Assembly (NCBI GenBank): GCA_031426735.1
Contig: JASJPK010000029.1
Span: forward strand, 22,114 to 86,113
DNA length: 64,000 nucleotides
Origin: PFJX01 sp031426735
Lineage (GTDB): Bacteria; Pseudomonadota; Gammaproteobacteria; Burkholderiales; Thiobacillaceae
Direction of reading: 5' to 3'
Part shown: piece by piece, positions 43,714 to 53,100 of the stretch
Numbering within the stretch: the stretch's first letter is position 1
How the letters are laid out: every line of letters begins with the position of its first letter
Position numbers and translations under genes: made by a program
Notes under the pieces: model-generated
Seen by the model: only the letters and a program-made list of their open reading frames with translations
Databases searched by the model: none
What the model was told of the DNA's origin: nothing

Positions 43714-45963
43714 GTGAGTATCTTGAAATCAAAAGCCGGACCCGTGCCGATGAAAAATGACGACCCCGCCAGCATCTCTTCATTGTGGCAAGCGCTGCGC
43801 GGCTCGCCCGTGCAATCGGCGTTGTGGTTCGAACTGGCGCGACAGTACCGCCGGCACGGCCTGCTTTGGCAGGCGGGCTATGCTGCGCGCCAGGCTTTGC
43901 GTTGCGATGCCCGCTTGCGCCAATCGCTGGATGAACTGGACTTGGGTGCTTGGCAGGATGCAACGGCGGGCGATGGCTGTCTTGGCCAGGCAGTACTCCC
44001 CGAGGCCGCGGCGCTGGCTGAAAGGTTTGCCGCGACGGTGGCAACTCAGCCGGGCGACTGGCTAGGCTGGTTGTATCTGGCCCGTCTGCATGACCTGCCG
44101 GGCAGCTCGCAGGAGCAACATCTCCGCGCGCTAGCCCAGGCCAGGGCGCTGGAAGTGATTCCCGGCGAGTCACTGCACTGGCTGGGCTTCTGGCGTTTGC
44201 AAGCCGGCGATGCGGCGTCCGCTGTCGCCGCCTTGTCCGGCCTGCTCGATGTACGCCCCGTGCGCTATGGCTCCATGATGTTTCTCGGCGAAGCCCTGCT
44301 TCGCGTCGGCAATATCGCTGCTGCGGAAAAGGCCTTTAGCCGTGCCACCCTGTCTCCCTCTCCCGATTTTCTGCTCAGCCTCTCGGCCCGGGTGTATGCC
44401 CACAATTATTGGCAGGAGGCGATCTCCATCCTGCAAAAGGCCCTGGCTTTACGCCCGGCCCATGTCCCGGCGTGGCTGGCTTTGGCGAAGATTCAATCCG
44501 AGGTCTATGCCCTCGCCGATTGCCGCGAAAGCCTGCGGCGGCTGCAACGCCTGGAGCCGGACAACCGCGAGGCCGCGCTGATCAAGGCCGGCCTGCAAGG
44601 GCGCACGGGCGATGCCAAAGCTCACTTGGAGGCTTTGCAGACCGCCTATGCAGCCGGTGGCGATCCGCTGTCCCGCCTGGCTTCCAGCATTGCGATGACC
44701 AGCCTGTATCAGGACGAATGGGCGCCCGCAGCGGTGGCCGCGCTGCATCGGCGTCTGTGCGCCCCGATCGAAGCCAGCTTCGCGCGGAAAGCCGATTTCG
44801 TCGCCGACCGGACGCCTGATCGCCGTCTACGCGTGGGCTACGTCACCGGCGACCTGCATCGGCAACACCCGGTCAATCTCTTCCTGCTGCCGCTGCTCCA
44901 GCGCCACGACCACCAACAGTTCGAAGTGGCCATCTATTACACCGGCGTCATGCACGACGAATACACGCGTCAGGCAAAAAATTGCGCCGACCGCTGGATA
45001 GAAGCCGCCGCTCTGGACGATGCCGCCTTGCACCAGGCCATCCAGAGCGACCGAATCGATATTCTGGTCGATCTGGCCGGGCATACCGCCACGCACCGGC
45101 TGGGAGTCTTCGCCATGCGCGCCGCTCCGGTGCAAGCCACCTTCCTGGGCTACCCCTATTCCACCGGGCTCTCCAGCATCGACTGGCTGATCGGTGACGG
45201 CATCGTGACGCCAACGGAACACGCTGCGCTTTACAGCGAAGGTCTGGCGCAACTGCCGCACAGCGTCTTCTGCTGGGCGCCGGTGGATGCGCACCCGCTG
45301 CCGCCCGCAAGGACGGCCGGCGCCGCGCCCGTATTCGGCTCCTTCAACAACGCCATGAAACTCACGCCGAAAACCATCGCGCTCTGGTCCGAGCTGCTCA
45401 AGGCTGTGCCGCAATCGCGTTTGTTGCTGAAAGCGCCGTCGCTGAAAGATGCCACCGTGCAAACACGCTTTGCCGACCTTTTCGCGGCGCACGGCATTTC
45501 CCGCCAGCGCATCGAATTCCGTGGCCCCTCCGGCCTGGCGGAAATGATGCAGGAGTATGGCGACATCGATATCGCGCTCGATCCGCTGCCCTACAACGGC
45601 GGCACGACAACCCTGCAGGCGCTGTGGATGGGGGTTCCGGTCATCACGTTGGCTGGCGGCAACTTCGCCGGGCGCATGGGTGCAAGTTTTCTGACGACCC
45701 TGTCTCAAACCGACTGGATTGCGCACGATGCCGCTGACTACGTTGTCAAAGCCAAAGCGTTATCCGAACAGCTTGCATCCCTGCGCCAGGGCCGTGCCAA
45801 CCTGCGTGCACGCCTGCATGCTTCCCCGCTATGTGACATCACCAGTTATACGCAGGACATTGAAAGACTCTATCGGCGCATGTGGCAAGCCCACTGCAAT
45901 GCGGAGTCGACCCGACTGCTTGCGTCCCGAACGTTCCCGCCGGATGCCGACGCATCGGCATGA
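43714..45963 (+). CDS. TPR protein with SPINDLY/OGT-type glycosyltransferase domain
   Basis: 749 residues from GTG 43714; ATG 43750 (13th codon) is an equally possible start. Residues about 25-340 form TPR-like helical repeats (for example LWFELARQYRRHGLLWQAGY, AAEKAFSRA, AISILQKALALRPAHVPAW). Residues about 371-735 match the Glyco_transf_41 family: LRVGYVTGDL, ILVDLAGHTATHRLG near 450, FGSFNNAMKLTP near 542, and DPLPYNGGTTTLQALWMGVP near 623. Such enzymes transfer a sugar (GlcNAc in eukaryotic OGT) from a nucleotide sugar to Ser/Thr of proteins in the cytoplasm. Here it lies between RTX genes and directly before a TIGR03032-type gene, so its targets may be the Ser/Thr-rich RTX proteins before export. 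That target is inferred. Confidence 0.9.
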   Translation: MSILKSKAGPVPMKNDDPASISSLWQALRGSPVQSALWFELARQYRRHGLLWQAGYAARQALRCDARLRQSLDELDLGAWQDATAGDGCLGQAVLPEAAALAERFAATVATQPGDWLGWLYLARLHDLPGSSQEQHLRALAQARALEVIPGESLHWLGFWRLQAGDAASAVAALSGLLDVRPVRYGSMMFLGEALLRVGNIAAAEKAFSRATLSPSPDFLLSLSARVYAHNYWQEAISILQKALALRPAHVPAWLALAKIQSEVYALADCRESLRRLQRLEPDNREAALIKAGLQGRTGDAKAHLEALQTAYAAGGDPLSRLASSIAMTSLYQDEWAPAAVAALHRRLCAPIEASFARKADFVADRTPDRRLRVGYVTGDLHRQHPVNLFLLPLLQRHDHQQFEVAIYYTGVMHDEYTRQAKNCADRWIEAAALDDAALHQAIQSDRIDILVDLAGHTATHRLGVFAMRAAPVQATFLGYPYSTGLSSIDWLIGDGIVTPTEHAALYSEGLAQLPHSVFCWAPVDAHPLPPARTAGAAPVFGSFNNAMKLTPKTIALWSELLKAVPQSRLLLKAPSLKDATVQTRFADLFAAHGISRQRIEFRGPSGLAEMMQEYGDIDIALDPLPYNGGTTTLQALWMGVPVITLAGGNFAGRMGASFLTTLSQTDWIAHDAADYVVKAKALSEQLASLRQGRANLRARLHASPLCDITSYTQDIERLYRRMWQAHCNAESTRLLASRTFPPDADASA

Positions 45964-46080
45964 AGACGGCCGAGCTTGCCGTCTCGCCGCCTCCCGCAAG
46001 CGGGCGAGATGCAGGGGAGGGGGGCTCCGTTCCGACTTCACCCGCAGCGTTCAAGAAACGCCGTCTCTGACCGATAACAC

Positions 46081-47154
46081 GTGACCATGCAGCCCACCGA
46101 AACCACCCTCGCCGCACCTCAGACCGCGCCCCATCTGGAAATCTCCACTTCACGCCAGATGCTTGCCTGGCTGGCTGAACAGAACATTGCCCTGGCCTTC
46201 ACGACTTACCAGATCGGCAAGCTCTTCTTTCTCGGCCTGAAGTCCAGCGGCGAACTGGCGATCTTCGAGCGCACGTTCAATCGATGCATGGGCTTGTGCA
46301 CCACGCCCAACGGCCTCTGGATGAGCAGCCTCTACCAGGTCTGGCGCTTCGAGAACGTCTTCGGCAACGGCGAAATCCAGGACGACCACGATCGACTTTA
46401 TGTGCCGCAGGTCGGCAACACCACAGGCGATCTCGATATCCATGACATGGCGGTCGACAGGGATGGCAAGCTGGTCTTTGTCAACACGCTGTTCGGATGC
46501 CTGGCGACGCTCAGTGAAACGCACAGTTTCAAGCCGGTGTGGAAGCCCGCCTTCCTCAGCAAACTTGCCGCGGAAGACCGTTGCCATCTCAACGGCCTCG
46601 CGATGCGGGATGGCATGCCCGCCTACGTTACGGCGGTGGGGGCATCCGATGTCGCCGATGGCTGGCGCGAGCACCGTGTCGGCGGCGGCATTCTGATCGA
46701 CGTGCCTCGGAACGAAATCGTCCTCTCCGGTTTGTCGATGCCGCACTCGCCGCGTTGGCACCAGGGCAAGCTCTGGTTGCTCAATTCAGGGACCGGCGAG
46801 TTCGGCTATGCCGACCTCGCCGCCGGGCGCTTCGTGCCGGTGGCGTTCTGTCCCGGCTATATGCGCGGGCTCGCTTTCCACGGCGATTTCGCGCTGGTCG
46901 GCCTTTCGCGGCCCCGCCATAACAAGACCTTCAGCGGTCTTCCGCTCGACGACAGGCTGCAGGCCAAGGGCGCCGAGCCGCGCTGCGGCATTCAGGTCAT
47001 CGATCTGCGCAGTGGCGATATCGTGCATTGGGTGCGCATTGAAGGCGTGGTTGAAGAGCTCTACGACGTCGTCACGCTGCCGGGTGTTCGCCGGCCGATG
47101 GCGCTGGGATTCAAGACGGACGAGATTCGGCGAGTGCTGAGTGTGGAAGCATGA
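46081..47154 (+). CDS. TIGR03032/DUF4915 family protein
   Basis: 357 residues from GTG 46081; ATG 46087 is two codons in and may be the true start. No strong Shine-Dalgarno is seen. The sequence looks like a beta-propeller of about six sheets and carries family-type stretches: GLCTTPNGLWMSSLYQVWRF, DIHDMAVD, CHLNGLAM, LSMPHSPRWHQGKLWLLNSG, TGEFGYAD and a C-terminal RRPMALGF. There is no signal peptide, so it should be cytoplasmic. No biochemical function is established for the family that I can name. It starts 117 bp after the glycosyltransferase and ends 42 bp before the giant FG-GAP RTX gene, so these may be co-transcribed. Confidence 0.82.
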   Translation: MTMQPTETTLAAPQTAPHLEISTSRQMLAWLAEQNIALAFTTYQIGKLFFLGLKSSGELAIFERTFNRCMGLCTTPNGLWMSSLYQVWRFENVFGNGEIQDDHDRLYVPQVGNTTGDLDIHDMAVDRDGKLVFVNTLFGCLATLSETHSFKPVWKPAFLSKLAAEDRCHLNGLAMRDGMPAYVTAVGASDVADGWREHRVGGGILIDVPRNEIVLSGLSMPHSPRWHQGKLWLLNSGTGEFGYADLAAGRFVPVAFCPGYMRGLAFHGDFALVGLSRPRHNKTFSGLPLDDRLQAKGAEPRCGIQVIDLRSGDIVHWVRIEGVVEELYDVVTLPGVRRPMALGFKTDEIRRVLSVEA

Positions 47155-47196
47155 TCGCGTTGAAACAGTTGGATGATCGAGTGAGGAAGCAACGAA

Positions 47197-50100
47197 ATGG
47201 CCATTGAACTTTCCGATATCGCTGCCGGCACAGGCGGCTTCGTCATCAACGGGCAATGCGGGGATGACCGAAGCGGCTTCAGTCTAGCCAGCGCCGGCGA
47301 CGTCAACGGCGATGGTCTCGACGACATGATAGTCGGCGCCTGGGCGAGCGACCCCGCAAGCGGGGCCAGTGCCGGGCGGACTTATGTGGTGTTCGGCCAG
47401 ACGGCGAATGCCGGCATCGACCTGTCAGCCGTGGCCAGTGGCATTGGCGGCTTTGTCATCAACGGCGAATGTGCCGCTGACCAGAGCGGTTTCAGTGTCG
47501 CCGGCGTCGGCGACGTCAACGGCGATGGGCTCGCGGATCTGATCGTCGGCGCGTATTTGAACGATCCGGCCGCAGGGAGCGCAGCTGGGCGCAGTTACGT
47601 GGTGTTCGGCCAGGCAACGGGCGCTGCCGTCAATCTGTCGGCGGTGGCCAGTGGCATTGGCGGCTTTGTCATCAACGGGGAATCTGCCAGCGATCAAAGC
47701 GGTAGAAGCGTCGCCGGCGCGGGGGACGTCAATGGCGATGGTCTGGCCGATCTGATCATCGGCGCCCGATACAGCGACCCGGCAGGCGACAGTTCAGCCG
47801 GGCGCAGCTATGTCGTCTTTGGCACGTTGGAAAGCACGGGAATCGATCTTTCTGCCGTCAGTGCCGGCACTGGCGGCTTCGTCATCAATGGCCAATGCAC
47901 TTCCGACCAGAGCGGTTGGAGCGTCAACAGCGCGGGTGACGTCAATGGCGACGGTCTTGCCGACCTGATCGTCGGCGCCAGATACGGCGATCCGGCAAGC
48001 GGCGCTTCGGCGGGGCGCAGCTATGTCGTCTTTGGCACGTCGGAAAGCGCGGAAATCAATTTATCGGCAGTGGCAAACGGTATCGGTGGCTTCGTCATCG
48101 ACGGCCAGAATGCAGATGATTTCAGTGGCAGCAGTGTCGTAAGTGCCGGTGATGTCAATGGCGACGGTCTCGCCGATTTGATCGTTGGCGCACCTTTTAG
48201 TGACCCCGCAACCGGCAGCAATGCCGGGCAAAGCTATGTGGTTTTCGGCCAGTCGACAGGGACCAGCATCAACCTGTTGGATGTGGCGTATGGCATTGGC
48301 GGCTTCGTTATCTACGGCGAATGTGCGAGCGACCAGAGCGGCACCAGCGTCGCCAGCGCCGGCGATTTCAACGGCGATGGCCTGGCCGACCTGATCGTCG
48401 GGGCAAGTTACAGCGATCCGGCAAACGGCGTCTCAGCCGGTCGCAGCTATGTGGTGTTTGGCCGCACGACTGGCGATGCCGTCAATTTGGCGGACGTCGC
48501 CAATGGCAGCGGCGGTTTCGTCATCAATGGCCAGTGCACGCTCGATCAGAGCGGCGCCAGTGTCGCCAGCGCCGGCGACGTCAATGGCGATGGCCTCGCC
48601 GATTTGATCGTCGGCGCGCCGTTTAGCGACCCTGCGGCCGGCAGCAACGCCGGCCGCAGCTATGTCATCTTCGGTGGCACCAGCGAGGCATACGGCAGCA
48701 CCCGCGTCGATCAGATGGGCAGCACGGATGCTGACTTGCTCACGGGTTCTGCCATCGCGGAAACCCTGGTTGGCAATTCCGGCGACGACAGCTTGATCGG
48801 CAACGGCGGTGCGGATGTGCTCTATGGCGGAGCCGGCCACGACCGTTTCGAACTCAATGCCGACAACGTCGCGCAACTTGCCGCCGATATCACGGATAGC
48901 CGCTTCGCCCGCATCGATGGGGGGAGTGGAATCGATACCCTGGCCATCATCGGCAGCGGCATCGCACTCAACCTCACTACGGTCGCCAATCAAGGCGGCG
49001 CATCCCTCGCCAGTGCTTCGCGGATCGAATCCATCGAACGCATCGACCTTTCCAGCAGCGGTAACAACACGGTAACGCTGACTGCCGCCGATGTCCTCGA
49101 CATGGCGGGGATGAACCAGTTCAACAGCAGCAACGGTTGGAGCGGACTCGGGACCGCTGTACTGAAGCATCAACTGGTCATCGACGGCCATGCCGGCGAC
49201 TCGATCGCGTTGATCGGTGGCGCATGGACGCGCACAGGCACGGCAACCCATGACGGCCTGACTTACCGGGTATATGACAGCGAAACCAGCCAGGCCCAGG
49301 TTCTGGCGGCGGTTGCCATTGCAACCAATGTGCCGGCCAACGCCATCGAGCTGGGCGACATTGCCGGGGGGGGCGGCGGCTTTGTCATCAATGGTCAATG
49401 CAAGGATGACAGCAGTGGCATCAGCGTCGCCAGCGCTGGCGATGTCAACGGCGATGGTCTCGACGATTTGCTCATCGGAGCGCATTACAGTAGCCAAGCG
49501 GGCCGCAGCTATGTGGTTTTTGGTCAATCCACGGAACAAGGCATCGATCTTTCGGCCATTGCCAATGGCTCGGGCGGTTTCGTCATCAACGGCCAGTGTG
49601 CGCTTGAGTGGAGCGGGTTCAGCGTATCCGGAGCCGGCGATATCAACGGCGATGGCCTCGCGGATCTGATCATCGGGGCATATCGAAGCACACCCTACGC
49701 CGGCAATTGGGCAGGGCGTAGCTATGTGGTGTTCGGCAAGACCGGGGGCACCGCTATCGATCTAGCTGCGGTAGCCAATGGCAGCGGCGGTTTTGTCATC
49801 AACGGCCAAGCCGCGGATGACATCAGTGGATTCAGTGTTGCCGGTGCCGGCGACGTCAACGGTGACGGCTTGGCCGACTTGATTGTCGGGGCGCCGTACG
49901 CCTCAACGGTTGCCCATGCTTCTGCCGGGATGAGTTATGTCGTTTTCGGTAAACCGTCGGGTGGGCCGGTCGATCTATCGGCCATAACCAATGGCCTTGG
50001 CGGTTTCGTCATCAACGGACAATGTACGGGCGACGAGAGCGGCTTCACCGTCGCCGGCGCCGGCGATGTGAATGGCGACGGCCTTGCCGACCTCGTTGTC

Positions 50101-53100
50101 GGAGCGCACAAGAGCGACACCGCCACCGCCAGCGATGCCGGGCGCAGCTATGTCGTATTCGGCAAGACATCAGGTAACGCTATAGATCTTTCGGAAGTGG
50201 CCAATGGTGTTGATGGCTTCGTCATCAATGGGCAGAACCAGAATGAGCAAAGTGGCAACAGCGTAGCCAGCGCCGGCGACGTCAACGGCGATGGCCTCGC
50301 CGACCTGATCATCGGCGCAAAATATGGCACTGCCGCAGGCCGTAGCTATGTGGTTTTCGGCCAGGCAACGGGCGATGCCATCGATCTTTCGGCGGTAGCC
50401 AATGGCGTCGGTGGCTTCGTCATCGATGGTCAATATGCGGGCGACGCCTGCGGCATCAGTGTCGCCGGCATCAGCGATATTAATGGCGATGGCCTCGCCG
50501 ACCTGCTGGTCGGCGCATTCAACAGTGACCCTGCCGGCAACGGGGATGCCGGACGTAGCTATGTGGTTTTCGGTAAGACATCCGCGAGCGCCGTCGATCT
50601 CGCCGCCGTGGCCAATGGCGTCGGCGGCTTCGTTATCGCGGGCCAGTGTGCATACGACCAGAGTGGCCGAAGTGTCGCCAGCGCCGGGGACGTAAACGGT
50701 GACGGCCTCACCGACCTGATCGTCGGGGCAAACGGCAGTGACCCTGCTGCCGGCAGCAATGCCGGTCGTAGTTACGTCATATTCGGCAGTACCACCGGCG
50801 CATTCAGTTCGACTGCCGTCGACCAGATGGGCAGTGCCGACAACGACACCGTCACCGGCTCGGCCCTCGCCGAAACCCTGATTGCAGGCTCCGGCAACGA
50901 CACGCTGATTGGCAACGGCGGCGCCGACGTGCTGTACGGAGGCGCCGGCGACGACCGTTTCGAGCTCAACGCCGACAACGTCGCCAAACTGGGCGATGGC
51001 GTCACCAGCGGCAACTATGCCCGCATAGCGGGGGGGAGCGGACTCGACACCCTGGCGTTATCCGGCAGCGGTATCGCGCTGAACCTCAGCACGATTGCCA
51101 ACCAGGGCGGCGGCTCAGCTTCCAGCGCCTCACGCATCGAATCGATCGAGCACATCGATCTCACCGGCAGCGGCAACAACACGCTGACGCTGGGCTACAC
51201 CGATGTGCTCGATATGAGCGGCATGAACCTCATCGACAGCAGCACCCAGGCCACGCTGGGCTGGAGTAACGGCAGCTACCGTTTTGCCGCCACGGCAGGG
51301 CGGCACCAACTCGTCATCGAGGGTGATGCTGGCGATGCGGTCAGCTTGAACGGCGTCAACTGGGCCCGGATGGGCACGGTTGCTCACGGCGGCAACAGCT
51401 ACACCGTTTACAACAGCGATACCGGCCTGGCGCAAGTGCTGTTGGCGAATGACCTGTCAATTACGGTACTTGGCGACGACATCACCGCCCCCACGGTCGA
51501 GCGCTTCAGCCCGGCCGATCAGGCAACCGATATCGCCGTGGACGCTGCGGTCGTCATCGCCTTCAGCGAATACATCCAGCGCGGCAGCGGCCAAATCGTG
51601 CTGAAGGACACTGCCGGTGCGACGGTCGCGACCTATGACGCGGTGACCAGCAGCAACTTGTCGATCTCCGGCGCCACGCTCACCATCCATCCCGCTGCCA
51701 ATTTCGGCTACGGCACTGACTACAAGTTGGAGTTCGCCGAGGGCTCGATCAAGGATTTGGCAGGCAACTCGTATGCGGGCACGACAAGTTACAACTTCAC
51801 GACCCAGAGCCTGAGTAACCACGCGCCACAACTCACCCCAGGCGGCAGTCTGGACATGAGTTTCGACGGCGACGGCCAGCTCACGACAAGATTCGACCCG
51901 ATCTATTCGGATGACGCACACAGCGTGGTGGTGCAGGCTGACGGCAAAATTCTGGTGGCCGGCAGCACAGGGAACAGCGCCACCGACGCTGACTTTGCGC
52001 TGGCGCGCTTCAATCCGGATGGCAGTCTGGACACCAGTTTTGATGCCGATGGCAAGGTCAGCACCGACTTCACCGCAGCGGACGATACGGACAAGGGCTG
52101 CAGTGTGGCGGTGCAGCCCGATGGCAAGATTGTCGTAGCGGGGAGTTCCAACGCTGACTTTGCCTTGGCCCGCTATAACAGCGATGGCAGCCTGGATGCC
52201 AGCTTCGATGGCGACGGCAAGGTCACCACGGCCATTACGCAATCCATCGACGCAGCCCGGAGTCTGGCAATACAGGCCGACGGCAAAATTCTGGTATCGG
52301 GATCTGGCGCCGATGGTGCATTGGCGCTGGCGCGTTACAACGACGACGGCAGCCTGGATAGCAGCTTCGATGGGGACGGGATTGTCACCCTGCCTGGCAA
52401 TACCGGCATGAGCATGGCGGTGCAATCCGACGGCAAGATTCTGGTTGCCGGGTCGCGCTTGATGGGCACCGATGGCGTCCACGATGAGTTTTCCCTTGCC
52501 CGTTTCAATGCCGACGGAAGCCTGGACACCAGCTTCAGTGACGATGGCATGCTCACGACGAAAATCGGTGATGCCAGCAATGGTTTCAGCGTGGCCGTGC
52601 AAGCCGATGGCAAGATTCTGGTCGCCGGAACGAGTTACAGGCCCGTGGAAATCGGTAGCCAATTGCTGCAGGGCGACTTTGCCCTGGCCCGCTACACCAG
52701 CTCCGGGAGTCTGGATACGAGCTTCGATGGCGACGGCTGGCTCACTACGGCTTTGGGTGCTGCGGACGATGTGGCCTCCAGCGTCGCGCTGCAATCCGAC
52801 AGCAAGATCCTGGTTTCAGGGGTGAGTTATCACAGTGACGGCAGTAGCGATTTTGCACTTGTGCGCTACAACGCCGACGGCAGCCTGGATGCCAGCTTCG
52901 ATGGCGACGGCAAACTGACCACGGCTCTCCCCAATGACGGATTCACAGATAACGGCATGGCCGTAGCCCGCGACGGCAGCATCTTGTTAGCGGGAACAGC
53001 CAGCAGCAACTTCGCCGTGATGCGCTACCTGCCGGGTGGCATGGCCGATCAAACCGCCATGGGCTACAACGCATTCAGCTTCACCGCACCGATCAACAAC

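Noticed and set aside
45965..45983. Hairpin GACGGC...GCCGTC after the glycosyltransferase gene as terminator
   Set aside because: The stem is only 6 bp with no T-run, and the next gene follows in the same direction within 117 bp.
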